Shown here: positions 1 to 9,754 of the stretch, piece by piece
Numbering within the stretch: position 1 is the stretch's first letter
Layout: the number at the start of each line of letters is the position of its first letter
DNA from: Paulinella micropora
Lineage: Eukaryota > Cercozoa > Imbricatea > Euglyphida
NCBI GenBank assembly: GCA_009731375.1
Contig: BJOX01000360.1
Span: forward strand, 170,997-197,135
Direction of reading: 5' to 3'
Length of the DNA stretch: 26,139 nt
The notes under the pieces: model-generated
What the model saw: only the letters and a program-made list of their open reading frames with translations
Database searches by the model: none
What the model was told of the DNA's origin: nothing
Program-made: the position numbers and the translations under genes

Positions 1-440
1 CTCCTCCTCCTCCTCCTCCTCCTCCTCCTCCTTCTCCTCCTTCTCCTTCTCCTCCTCTTCCTCCTCCTCCTCCTCCTTCTCCTTCTTCTCCTCCTCCTCC
101 TCCTCCTTCTCCTTCTCCTTCTCCTTCTCCTTTCTCCTTTCTCCTTTCTCCTTCTCCTTCTCCTTCTCCTTTTCCTTTTCCTTCTCCTTCTCCTTCTCCT
201 TCTCCTTCTCCTTCTCCTTCTCCTTCTTCTTCTTCTTCTTCTTCTTCTTCTTCTTCTTCTTCTTCTTCTTCTTCTTCTTCTTCTTCTTCTTCTTCTTCTT
301 TTTCTTCTTCTTCTTCTTCTTTTCCTCCTCCTCCTCCTCCTCCTCCTCCTCCTCCTTTCCTCCTCCCTCCTCGTCCGCCTCTTCTTCCTCTTCCTCTTCC
401 TGCTCGTCTCATCTTTTATCCTCTTCCTTTTCCTCTTTCT
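1..440. repeat. Polypyrimidine (CTC/CTT/TTC) tract
   Basis: The + strand is almost purely C and T for over 400 bases. It moves from CTCCTC and CTCCTT units to an uninterrupted TTC run at about 225-330 and back to CTC units. Such homopurine/homopyrimidine mirror sequence can form triplex DNA; that is general knowledge and not shown here. No gene is visible. Confidence 0.95.
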
Positions 441-465
441 GGTTCTGTCGTCGACGCTGCCTGGG

Positions 466-630
466 CGTTCATTAGTCATCATTCATCATTCATAATTCAT
501 CATTCATCACTCAACATTCATCATCCATCATTCATCATCCATCACCCATGATTCATCATTCATAATTCATCATGCATCATTCATCATTCATCATTCATCA
601 TCAACATTCAACATTCACCATTCATCATGC

Positions 631-668
<38 letters not shown>

Positions 669-690
669 CATTACTCACTACTCTATCGAT
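466..690. repeat. Degenerate ATTCATC/CATT repeat
   Basis: Short CATCATT and CATTCAT words recur with point variants such as CATAATT, CATGCAT and CATCCAT. The block follows a roughly 30-base non-repetitive stretch at 438-468 and ends where the 40-bp minisatellite begins. No coding potential is seen. Confidence 0.85.
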
Positions 691-718
691 GATGGATTGT
701 TCATCAGTCCTTACAAAT

Positions 719-1098
719 TGCTGATGACTGCTTCTTCACTGCTCATCACACTCATGATTGCTGATGACTCCTTCTTCACTGCTCATCACTCTCATCATTG
801 CTGATGACTCCTTCTTCACTGCCACTAATGACTGCTGATGACTCCTTCTTCACTGCTCGTCACTCATCATTGCTGATTACTGCTTCTTCACTGCTCATCA
901 CTCTCATTACTGCTGATGACTGCTCATCACTCTCATTACTGCTGATTACTGCTTCTTCACTGCTCATCACACTCATCATTGTTGATGACTGCTTCTTCAC
1001 TGCTCATCACTCTCATTATTGCTGATTACTGCTTCTTCACTGCTCGTCACACTCAATACTGCTGATGACTGCTTCTTCACTGCTCATCACTCATCATT
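719..1098. repeat. 40-bp minisatellite, about 10 units
   Basis: The unit starts TGCTGATGACTGCTTCTTCA and ends with a CACTCATCATT-like part related to the preceding repeat. Most units are 40 bp, with shortened units near 820-850 and 920-945 and alternation of GATGACT/GATTACT and CATCACT/CGTCACT. Open frames across it are by-products of the repeat. Confidence 0.85.
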
Positions 1099-1160
1099 GT
1101 GCACGTGGTGTGGACCACAGTGTGTGGAAGTCTTTCTACCTCTCCAACTGGTATCATATG

Positions 1161-1197
<37 letters not shown>

Positions 1198-1250
1198 CTA
1201 TGCCTACCTACCTACCTACCTACCTACCTACCTACCTACCTATCTACCCT
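1099..1250. repeat. Short unique stretch, then CTGT and CTAC arrays
   Basis: About 60 non-repetitive bases (1099-1160) precede a CTGT array, a few CT units and a CTAC/TACC array. No gene is visible. Confidence 0.8.
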
Positions 1251-1303
1251 GTAGGCAGTCTACCTATCTACAGTTAAGGAGATGGGATTGACCATAATGG
1301 CTT
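1251..1303 (+). repeat. 53-bp interspersed spacer, copy 1
   Basis: This spacer begins GTAGGCAGTC and ends ATAATGGCTT. It recurs at 2072-2124 with 3 differences in 53 bases. Both copies sit at the boundary of a TACC/TATC array. The end of the second copy (ATCATGGCTT) matches the core of the adjacent 21-bp minisatellite. Confidence 0.85.
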
Positions 1304-1322
1304 TCATATCTATCTATCTATA

Positions 1323-1407
<85 letters not shown>

Positions 1408-1423
1408 CTCTATCTATCTATCT
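1304..1423 (+). repeat. (TATC)n array
   Basis: A nearly pure TATC tetranucleotide array runs into a 10-base assembly gap at 1424-1433. Confidence 0.97.
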
Positions 1424-1433
1424 NNNNNNNNNN

Positions 1434-2071
<638 letters not shown>

Positions 2072-2124
2072 GTAGGCAGTCCACCTATCTACAGTTAAGG
2101 TGATGGGATTGACCATCATGGCTT
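2072..2124 (+). repeat. 53-bp interspersed spacer, copy 2
   Basis: Second copy of the spacer at 1251-1303, differing at three sites. Its last bases, CATCATGGCTTAC, are the same core that is tandemly amplified 45 bp downstream, so the minisatellite probably arose from this spacer. Confidence 0.85.
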
Positions 2125-2166
2125 ACCTTCTCTCCTTCTTCGCCTGGGCTATCTTATATTACATGG

Positions 2167-2762
2167 TCAGTGCTATCCATCATGGCTTATCTTTGCTCCA
2201 TCGTGGCTTGCCTTTGCTTCATCATTGCTTGCCTTTGCTCCATGCTTGCCTTGGCTCCATCATGGCTTGCCTTTGCTCCATCATGGCTTGCCTTTGCTCC
2301 ATCATGGCTTATCTTTGCTCCATCATGGCTTATATTTGCTCCATCATGGCTTATCTTTGCTCCATCATGGCTTGCCTTCGCTCCATCATGGCTTATCTTT
2401 GCTCCATCATGGCTCATCTTTGCTCCATCATGGCTTATCTTTGCTCCATCATGGCTTGCCTTCGCTCTATCATGGCTTATCTTTGCTCCATCATGGCTTG
2501 CCTTTGCTCCATGCTTGCCTTGGCTCCATCATGGCTTATCTTTGCTCCATCATGGCTTATCTTGCTCCATCATGGCTTACCTTTGCTCCATCATGGCTTA
2601 TCTTTGCTCCATCATGTCTTATCTTTGCTCCATCATGGCTTGCCTTCGCTCCATCATGGCTTGCCTTCGCTCTATCATGGCTTATCTTTGCTCCATCATG
2701 GCTTATCTTTGCTCCATCATGGCTTGCCTTCACTCCATCATGGCTTCGCTCCATCGTGATCT
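2167..2762. repeat. 21-bp minisatellite, about 27-28 units
   Basis: The unit is TTTGCTCCATCATGGCTTAT plus C, 21 bp, with TTATC/TTGCC and TTTGC/TTCGC variants. Because 21 is a multiple of three, several frames on both strands stay open and would encode heptad peptides (for example SHDGAKI on the minus strand). Having more than one open frame, repetitive content and no flanking coding sequence argue against a protein gene. Confidence 0.9.
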
Positions 2763-2786
2763 ACCTTCTCTCCTTCGCCTGTGCCT

Positions 2787-2888
<102 letters not shown>

Positions 2889-3279
2889 GGTGCCTTATGT
2901 GTGCCTAGCCATACGCCTATAAGTCACATGCCGAAATAGCGACGGGAAGCACAATCCTGTTCCCTCAGGGTGCCCTTTCTCGCTTGTTGAGCCCGGAATA
3001 AAACCCACAGTGCTCTGTCGGTTTATACTAGACTGTCGACAGTCTCGAAACTCCATCTGCTTACTGGGCCCTCTGTAATGGAGGTGGGAGCTCGTTCTGC
3101 AAGGGGCGCTTATGGAACGAGCCCTGGCCCCGCCTGGTACTAGGGAGATTTGGTATCGCCTGTATCAGTCCCTTAAACATCACGGCTTAGCTGGGCATCG
3201 GGTTAATACTTTACCCACAGACTTCCTTGTTTGACGAAATCAGAAGCTCCTTTTTTCTGACATTAGTCGATATCTCATC
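2889..3279 (+). mobile_element. Family 2 SINE-like element, 5'-truncated copy
   Basis: This non-repetitive 391-bp block matches the reverse complement of 7934-8339 closely, with small indels and substitutions. It begins GGTGCCTTATG directly after a TATC array and ends GATATCTCATC, where a second copy starts. Features include the perfect palindrome AGACTGTCGACAGTCT at 3030-3045 and a possible terminal hairpin (TCAGAA...TTCTGA at 3239-3259). No ORF of note exists. A non-coding, 5'-truncated, 3'-anchored, dispersed element fits a SINE or other LINE-dependent sequence; the family is not one I recognise, and I see no clear tRNA-type A and B boxes. Confidence 0.75.
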
Positions 3280-3349
3280 AGTTGATCTCATCACTTACTC
3301 CACGGAGTGAACCAAGGCCACTTGAGGTGTCACTGACCCTCCCTTGGGC
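3280..3349 (+). mobile_element. Family 2 element, 5' end of second tandem copy
   Basis: This begins AGTTGATCTCATCACTTAC, which is the 5' end of the full-length copy at 7934-8479 (minus strand). It directly follows the 3' end of the preceding copy, head to tail with no TATC between them, and disappears into the gap at 3350-3648. About 470 bp would remain if this copy were complete, more than the 299-base gap as drawn, so either the gap size is off or the copy is internally shortened. Confidence 0.75.
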
Positions 3350-3648
3350 NNNNNNNNNNNNNNNNNNNNNNNNNNNNNNNNNNNNNNNNNNNNNNNNNNN
3401 NNNNNNNNNNNNNNNNNNNNNNNNNNNNNNNNNNNNNNNNNNNNNNNNNNNNNNNNNNNNNNNNNNNNNNNNNNNNNNNNNNNNNNNNNNNNNNNNNNNN
3501 NNNNNNNNNNNNNNNNNNNNNNNNNNNNNNNNNNNNNNNNNNNNNNNNNNNNNNNNNNNNNNNNNNNNNNNNNNNNNNNNNNNNNNNNNNNNNNNNNNNN
3601 NNNNNNNNNNNNNNNNNNNNNNNNNNNNNNNNNNNNNNNNNNNNNNNN
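3350..3648. other. Assembly gap (299 N)
   Basis: A run of N entered from a family 2 element and left into a TATC array. It presumably hides the 3' end of that element. Confidence 0.99.
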
Positions 3649-3762
<114 letters not shown>

Positions 3763-3784
3763 GCGCATATAACAGAGCCATGCA

Positions 3785-3863
3785 TGAATCAATCGCCCAA
3801 TCAATCAATCAATCAACCAATCACGCAAGCAAACAGCGAATGAATCCACTGATCAATCGATCG

Positions 3864-3915
<52 letters not shown>

Positions 3916-3929
3916 AGCAATCAATCGAG

Positions 3930-3977
<48 letters not shown>

Positions 3978-4005
3978 TTCTTGCGACAATGAATTGAATC
4001 CATAG

Positions 4006-4041
<36 letters not shown>

Positions 4042-4125
4042 AGCAATCAATCAGTCAATCAGTCAGTCAATCAATCAATGAATCAATCAATCAATGAATC
4101 AATCAATCAATCAATCAATTATTCA
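3785..4125 (+). repeat. Degenerate (CAAT)n block
   Basis: Mostly AATC units interrupted by CGAG, CAGT, GAAT and a non-repeat island near 3977-4005. It has more variants than the perfect array at 1434-1692. Confidence 0.92.
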
Positions 4126-4316
4126 TTCACTTTCTAGCGTAGGCAGTGTCCATTAGACAGCGTGACCTTCACTCCATCAATGACTCGTGTAATCAATCAA
4201 AACAATCAGTCAATCACTCCATCAATGACTCGTGTAATCAATCAAAACAATCAATCAATCACTCACTCAATGACTCGTGTATTCAATCAAATCAATCAAT
4301 CAATCAGTGTGGCGTA
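4126..4316 (+). repeat. 45-bp higher-order repeat in CAAT-related sequence
   Basis: TGACTCGTGT occurs at 4181, 4226 and 4271, exactly 45 bp apart, each followed by ATCAATCAAA-type sequence. The first unit is preceded by AGTGTCCATTAGACAGCGTG, a near match to 4624-4643, so the whole 4145-4640 region is bracketed by related sequence. Confidence 0.8.
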
Positions 4317-4615
4317 GGTGCGGGAACACTGTCACTTAGTGATTGTGACGTTGCAATCAATCAAGAAAGCAATCAAGCAATCAATCAGTCAATCAATCAC
4401 TCAGTCAATCAATCAATTCTCGTTGGTGCCAAATAGTGATTGTGACGTTGCAATCAATCGAGAAAGCAATCAATCAGTCAGTCAATCACTCAGTCAATCA
4501 ATCAATGCCCGTAGGTGCCGCAGCAGTGCCAAATAGTGATTGTGACGTTGCCATCAATCAAGAAAGCAATGAATCAGTCAGTCAATCACTCACTCACTAA
4601 ATCTCGCACTAGGTC
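4317..4615 (+). repeat. ~98-bp higher-order repeat, three units
   Basis: AGTGATTGTGACGTTG occurs at 4338, 4435 and 4535. Each copy is followed by CAATCAATC(A/G)A-type sequence, CAGTCAATCACTC and a GTAGGTGC/GTTGGTGCC-like link. Period is 97-100 bp. Open frames here are repeat artefacts. Confidence 0.8.
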
Positions 4616-4740
4616 CCCGAGCAGTGTCAGTTGGACATAGTGACCTTCCAGGACGCGTGGAACCTGAGCGTGCAGACACTCATGACCATAGGGTAACTGT
4701 ACACACCAGACATAACATGCCGTACAGACATAACCTAGAT
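4616..4740. other. Non-repetitive spacer containing a dispersed motif
   Basis: About 125 non-repetitive bases. The part around 4650-4690 (GTGGAACCTGAGCGTGCAGA and following bases) recurs with few changes at about 6395-6430, so it is itself a dispersed spacer. No ORF or RNA gene is recognised. Confidence 0.6.
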
Positions 4741-4819
4741 CGGTAGGTAGATAGGTAGGTAGGTAGATGGGTAGATCGGCAGGTAGGTAGGTAGGTAGGT
4801 AGGTAGGTAGGTAGGTAGG

Positions 4820-4863
<44 letters not shown>

Positions 4864-4930
4864 CAGGTAGATAGATGGATAGGTTGATAGATGGATAGGT
4901 AGATAGATAAATAGGTAGATAGATAGATAG
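4741..4930 (-). repeat. GGTA/GATA array
   Basis: GGTA-rich at the left edge, then GATA with GACA and GATG variants; read on the minus strand it is TATC/TACC. It ends at the 3' end of a small minus-strand family 3 copy. Confidence 0.95.
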
Positions 4931-4976
4931 ATATGTTTGGTCTAACAGGTCTGCATACCCGAAGACATAGGCATCC

Positions 4977-4979
<3 letters not shown>
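4931..4979 (-). mobile_element. Family 3 element, 49-bp 3'-end fragment
   Basis: Read on the minus strand, this starts ATGGATGCCTATGTCTTCGG and ends AGACCAAACATATC. It matches the 3' end of the element at 19213-20034 and the copy at 21571-21673. On the minus strand its 3' end runs directly into TATC repeats, and its 5' end is cut within the element, as expected for a 5'-truncated target-primed insertion. Confidence 0.75.
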
Positions 4980-5038
<59 letters not shown>

Positions 5039-5116
5039 TAGATAGATAGATTAGATAGTTAGATTAGATAGATAGATTAGATAGATAGATTAGATAGATA
5101 GATTAGATAGATAGAT

Positions 5117-5161
<45 letters not shown>

Positions 5162-5194
5162 GGATAGATGGATAGATGGATAGATGGATGGATG

Positions 5195-5230
<36 letters not shown>
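4980..5230 (-). repeat. GATA array with GATTA units
   Basis: A GATA array containing a higher-order run of GATAGATTA-type units at about 5036-5120 and GATG units at about 5158-5200. It abuts the 3' end of a family 1 retrotransposon fragment. Confidence 0.95.
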
Positions 5231-5233
<3 letters not shown>

Positions 5234-5547
5234 GAGATGTCGCAAAGGAATGTAGTCCTTGCAAAGGAACGCAGTTTCACATCAAACAGTAATTTGTGTA
5301 CTGTGCATGTGTCCGGGATGGGAATCACGGGTAGACTGTGTTCTGGAAAAAGAAAGAGGAGGACGTTGAAGAAAAAGGCAATCTAGGAATGGAGAGTGGG
5401 AGGATAAGGAAGAAGAGAAAGAAAAGGAAGCCGTTAGTCCAAGTGTTTTGAGCACCGTAAGCTTGCGCAAGCTACAATGATGACATTGTATGAGGCCTAA
5501 ACCCCCGCAGGGACCTAGCCCGGGCTATGCAACACTGGACGGCTATG
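5231..5547 (-). mobile_element. Family 1 LINE fragment, copy B (3' UTR)
   Basis: On the minus strand this corresponds to the 3' UTR of the element at 12054-15950, from the stop-codon region to the terminal CATCTCATC, which abuts GATA (TATC on the element strand). It carries the three 3' UTR hairpin palindromes and a few small differences, including an indel in the purine-rich part near 5348-5365. The 5' end meets the gap at 5548. Confidence 0.88.
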
Positions 5548-5716
5548 NNNNNNNNNNNNNNNNNNNNNNNNNNNNNNNNNNNNNNNNNNNNNNNNNNNNN
5601 NNNNNNNNNNNNNNNNNNNNNNNNNNNNNNNNNNNNNNNNNNNNNNNNNNNNNNNNNNNNNNNNNNNNNNNNNNNNNNNNNNNNNNNNNNNNNNNNNNNN
5701 NNNNNNNNNNNNNNNN
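5548..5716. other. Assembly gap (169 N) between two LINE fragments
   Basis: The part of copy C missing between 5717 and its expected 3' end is about 171 bp by comparison with copy B, almost exactly the gap length. I infer that the gap holds the rest of copy C, joined directly to copy B. Confidence 0.9.
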
Positions 5717-5848
5717 ATAAGGAAGAAGGGAAAGAAAAGGAAGCCGTTAGTCCAAGTGTTTTGAGCACCGTAAGCTTGCGCAAGCTACAATGATGACATT
5801 GTATAAGGCCTAAACCCCCGAAGGGACCTAGCCCGGGCTATGCAACAC

Positions 5849-5849
<1 letters not shown>
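5717..5849 (-). mobile_element. Family 1 LINE fragment, copy C (partial 3' UTR)
   Basis: Matches copy B over 5402-5534 with differences such as AGGCC versus GAGGCC context and CCCGAAGGG versus CCCGCAGGG, so it is a distinct copy and not simply a duplicated contig end. On the minus strand the 5' end is truncated at GTGTTGCATAGCC and is preceded by TATC repeats. Confidence 0.85.
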
Positions 5850-5922
<73 letters not shown>

Positions 5923-5972
5923 GGATAGATAGATAAAATAGATAGATACAACAGATAGATAAAACAGATAAA

Positions 5973-6006
<34 letters not shown>

Positions 6007-6049
6007 GGATGGATGGATGGATGGATGAATATATGGATGGATGGATGAC

Positions 6050-6093
<44 letters not shown>

Positions 6094-6154
6094 GGATAGA
6101 TAGATAGATAGACATACAGACAGACAGATAGATAGACAGACAGACAGATAGATG

Positions 6155-6204
<50 letters not shown>

Positions 6205-6241
6205 CAGATAGACAGCTAGATAGATAGATGGACAGATAGAC

Positions 6242-6272
<31 letters not shown>

Positions 6273-6278
6273 GATAGA

Positions 6279-6314
<36 letters not shown>

Positions 6315-6332
6315 TAGATAGATAGATAGATG

Positions 6333-6388
<56 letters not shown>
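5850..6388 (-). repeat. Long GATA array with GACA and GATG variants
   Basis: About 540 bases of GATA with local GACA, GATG and AAATAGATA patches. It sits immediately 5' (minus strand) of LINE copy C. Long open frames here encode only repeated YLSI. Confidence 0.97.
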
Positions 6389-6428
6389 TCCGGATCGTGT
6401 GGAAGCTGAGCGTGCAGACACTCGTGAC

Positions 6429-6432
<4 letters not shown>
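6389..6432. other. Dispersed 44-bp spacer
   Basis: Contains GAGCGTGCAGACACTCGTGA, nearly identical to the segment at about 4660-4685. It lies between a GATA array and an AT array. Confidence 0.65.
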
Positions 6433-6478
<46 letters not shown>

Positions 6479-6490
6479 ATATATATATAT
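6433..6490. repeat. (AT)n tract
   Basis: A dinucleotide TA array with a single TTTATA interruption, followed by about 80 bases of low-complexity ACATACATG-like sequence. Confidence 0.93.
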
Positions 6491-6570
6491 GTAACATATA
6501 CATATATACTACATACATGACATAGAGGCATCAGTAGATACTACATGCATGGCATAGACAAATGCATAGA

Positions 6571-6802
6571 TGGATGGAAAGAAGGAAAAGAAAGAAAGAA
6601 AGAAAGAAAGAAGAAAGAAAGGAAAGAAAGGAAAGAAAGGAAAGAAAGGAAAGAAAGGAAAGACAGGAGACAGGAAAGAAAGGAAAGAAAGGAAAGAAAG
6701 GAAAGAAAGGAAAGAAAGGAAAGACAGGGAAGACAGGGAAGACAGGAAGGACAGGAAGGAAAGGAAGAAAAGAAGGAAGGAAGGAAGGACGGAAGGAAGG
6801 AA

Positions 6803-6839
<37 letters not shown>

Positions 6840-6879
6840 GTGAGGGACGTGGAAAGAGGGAGAAAAAAAAAAAAAAAAA
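6571..6879. repeat. Purine tract: GAAA, GGAAA, GGAA and A
   Basis: The + strand is nearly all purine: GAAA, then GGAAA pentamers, ACAGG patches, GGAA, GAAA again and a short A run at 6866-6879. Open frames encode only K/E/R-rich artefacts. Confidence 0.95.
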
Positions 6880-6962
6880 GGTTTGTGTGTGCGTGTGTGT
6901 GTGTGTGTTGTGTATAAAACAGGTACGGCGTATCTGACCCGCACTTTCAAAACTGTACTATG
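6880..6962. other. Short GT tract and about 50 non-repetitive bases
   Basis: A GT-rich run (6882-6909) is followed by non-repetitive sequence before a TATC array. Nothing gene-like is visible. Confidence 0.6.
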
Positions 6963-7260
<298 letters not shown>

Positions 7261-7284
7261 AGGTCACCACGTTAGTTACGTTAC

Positions 7285-7333
7285 AGTCTATCTATCACGT
7301 GCTCCTTGACGCACTCTGCTTCGGGCTGGTCTG

Positions 7334-7334
<1 letters not shown>
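7285..7334 (+). repeat. 50-bp interspersed unit, copy 1
   Basis: Starts AGTCTATCTATCACGTGCTC and ends TTCGGGCTGGTCTGT. It recurs at 7511, 7823 and 9026, always exactly 50 bp and always followed by a GATA array on its right. Confidence 0.88.
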
Positions 7335-7404
<70 letters not shown>

Positions 7405-7448
7405 GTAGGTAGGTAGGTAGGTAGGTAGATAGATAGATAGATAGATAG

Positions 7449-7510
<62 letters not shown>
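7335..7510 (-). repeat. GATA/GGTA array
   Basis: A GATA array with a central GGTA patch between 50-bp units 1 and 2. Confidence 0.95.
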
Positions 7511-7511
<1 letters not shown>

Positions 7512-7559
7512 GTCTATCTACCACGTGCTCCTTGACGCACTCTGCTTCGGGCTGGTCTG

Positions 7560-7560
<1 letters not shown>
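7511..7560 (+). repeat. 50-bp interspersed unit, copy 2
   Basis: Nearly identical to 7285-7334 (TACC for TATC near its start). Its first ten bases switch repeat sense from GATA to TATC. Confidence 0.88.
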
Positions 7561-7610
<50 letters not shown>

Positions 7611-7663
7611 GTAGGTAGATAGGTAGGTAGGTGGATAGATAGATAGATAGATAGATAGATAGG

Positions 7664-7710
<47 letters not shown>

Positions 7711-7775
7711 ATAAATAGACAGATAGATAGATAGATAGACAGATAGATAGATAGATAGGTAGGTAGGTAGATAGG

Positions 7776-7822
<47 letters not shown>
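7561..7822 (-). repeat. GATA/GGTA array
   Basis: A GATA array with GGTA, GACA and AAATA patches between 50-bp units 2 and 3. Confidence 0.95.
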
Positions 7823-7823
<1 letters not shown>

Positions 7824-7872
7824 GTCTATCTACCACATCCTCCTTGACGCACTCTGCTTCGGGCTGGTCTGT
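7823..7872 (+). repeat. 50-bp interspersed unit, copy 3
   Basis: Same unit with CACATCCTCC in place of CACGTGCTCC. Followed by a GATA array that ends at the family 2 element. Confidence 0.88.
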
Positions 7873-7873
7873 C

Positions 7874-7933
<60 letters not shown>

Positions 7934-7936
<3 letters not shown>

Positions 7937-8479
7937 GAGATATCGACTAATGTCAGAAAAAAGGAGCTTCTGATTTCGTCAACCAAGGAAGTCTGCGGGT
8001 AAAGTATTAACCCGATGCCCAGCTAAGCCGTGATGTTTGCACGGAAGGGACTGATACAGGCGATACCAAAGCTCCCTAGTACCAGGCGGGGCCAGGGCTC
8101 GTTCCATAAGCGCCCCTTGCAGAACGAGCTCCCACCTCCATTACAGAGGGCCCAGTAAGCAGATGGAGTTTCGAGACTGTTCGACAGTCTAGTATAAACC
8201 GACAGAGCACTGTGGGTTTTATTCCGGGCTCAACAAGCGAGAAAGGGCACCCTGAGGGAACAGGATTGTGCTTCCCGTCGCTATTTCGGCATGTGACTTA
8301 TAGGCGTATGGCTAGGCACACATAAGGCACCCCACCACGGGCCCAGCACACCCACACCATCCCCTAATTCTCTGTCTGTCGACAGATGGCACCCATTTCA
8401 AAAAATCAAGCCCAAGGGAGGGTCAGTGACACCTCAAGTGGCCTTGGTTCACTCCGTGGAGTAAGTGATGAGATCAACT
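7934..8479 (-). mobile_element. Family 2 SINE-like element, full-length copy
   Basis: The only copy with both ends visible, 546 bp. On the minus strand it starts AGTTGATCTCATCACTTAC, the same 5' end seen at 3280, and ends CGATATCTCATC directly before TATC repeats. GATA arrays flank it on both sides. It has no meaningful ORF, so it must rely on enzymes from elsewhere. The terminal CGAYATCTCATC is shared with the family 1 LINE, which makes that LINE a candidate mobiliser. Internal features include an interrupted form of the 3030-3045 palindrome. I find no clear tRNA, 5S or 7SL head; an snRNA-like or novel head remains possible. Confidence 0.78.
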
Positions 8480-8523
<44 letters not shown>

Positions 8524-8582
8524 GACAGCCCAAGCCGTCAAACGCCACACATGTCACCTGTCAGAGAGATAGATAGAAAGAT

Positions 8583-8629
<47 letters not shown>

Positions 8630-8677
8630 CAGATAGATAGGTAGGTAGGTAGGTAGGTAGGTAGGTAGGTAGGTAGG

Positions 8678-8707
<30 letters not shown>
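8480..8707 (-). repeat. GATA arrays around a 45-bp spacer
   Basis: A GATA array, a short non-repetitive piece at about 8522-8566, then GATA with a central GGTA patch. The second array abuts LINE copy D. Confidence 0.93.
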
Positions 8708-8710
<3 letters not shown>

Positions 8711-8895
8711 GAGATGTCGCAAAGGAATGTAGTCCTTGCAAAGGAACGCAGTTTCACATCAAACAATAATTTGTGTACTGTGCATGTGTCCGGGATGGGA
8801 ATCACGGGTAGACTGTGTTCTGGAAAAAGAAGAGGAGGAAGGACGTTGAAGAAAAAGGCAATCTAGGAATGGAGAGTGGGAGGATAAGGAAGAAG

Positions 8896-8898
<3 letters not shown>
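8708..8898 (-). mobile_element. Family 1 LINE fragment, copy D (3' end)
   Basis: The last ~190 bp of the family 1 3' UTR on the minus strand, ending CATCTCATC at a TATC junction. The 5' truncation falls at GAGA, where element and GATA array share microhomology. This short copy lacks the upstream hairpins. Confidence 0.88.
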
Positions 8899-8946
<48 letters not shown>

Positions 8947-8978
8947 CAGATAGGTAGGTAGGTAGGTAGGTAGGTAGG

Positions 8979-9025
<47 letters not shown>
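8899..9025 (-). repeat. GATA/GGTA array
   Basis: A GATA array with a GGTA patch between copy D and 50-bp unit 4. Confidence 0.95.
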
Positions 9026-9026
<1 letters not shown>

Positions 9027-9075
9027 GTCTATCTACCACGTCCTCCTTGACGCACTCTGCTTCGGGCTGGTCTGT
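9026..9075 (+). repeat. 50-bp interspersed unit, copy 4
   Basis: Fourth copy of the unit at 7285, 7511 and 7823, about 1.15 kb from copy 3, in the same orientation and again followed by GATA. Confidence 0.88.
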
Positions 9076-9091
9076 ACATAGATAGATAGAT

Positions 9092-9147
<56 letters not shown>

Positions 9148-9163
9148 GTAGGTAGATAGATAG
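9076..9163 (-). repeat. GATA array
   Basis: A GATA array with a TATAGATA interruption, ending in GGTA units. Confidence 0.93.
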
Positions 9164-9330
9164 GCAGAAACTGTTATCTCTTCCTCGTCGTTTCGCCCGC
9201 AAGGCCCGCGGGGAAGCGAAGGGCCATTGTGTGTGTGTGTGTACAGCGCTACATATTCAATCAAATGATCAATCCATGATCGAGTGACCTACCAAGCATC
9301 CAATCTCCATCACTCCCATCCATCCTATTC
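9164..9330. other. Non-repetitive stretch with short GT tract
   Basis: About 165 bases with no gene I can support. It includes a GC-richer portion (9188-9224), a short GT run and CATCC/CATCA words. Confidence 0.5.
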
Positions 9331-9399
9331 ATCCTATCTCTCTCTCTCTCTCTCTCTCTCTCTGCTGTATGAGCTCAGGTGTTTACTCTCTCTCTCTCT

Positions 9400-9486
<87 letters not shown>
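9331..9486 (+). repeat. (CT)n tracts
   Basis: Two CT arrays separated by about 25 bases beginning CTGCTGTATGAG. A similar phrase (GTGCTGTATGAGTCAGGT) follows at 9488, so the block is a local duplication. Confidence 0.92.
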
Positions 9487-9487
<1 letters not shown>

Positions 9488-9548
9488 GTGCTGTATGAGT
9501 CAGGTCTTTACTCGTCTGTCACGAGGAGGCATGCGAGGTCACCGCATC
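9487..9548. other. Non-repetitive spacer
   Basis: About 60 bases, including a TCTTTACTCGTC word that recurs near 25853. No gene. Confidence 0.5.
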
Positions 9549-9630
<82 letters not shown>

Positions 9631-9655
9631 CATCTATCCATCTATCAATCTATCA

Positions 9656-9753
<98 letters not shown>
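9549..9753 (+). repeat. (TATC)n array
   Basis: A long TATC array with CATC and AATC variants in the middle. Confidence 0.97.

Positions 9754-9754
<1 letters not shown>

Noticed and set aside
2167-2762. Heptad-repeat protein encoded by the 21-bp unit
   Set aside because: Unit length divisible by three keeps several frames open on both strands; no start context, conserved domain or non-repeat coding part.
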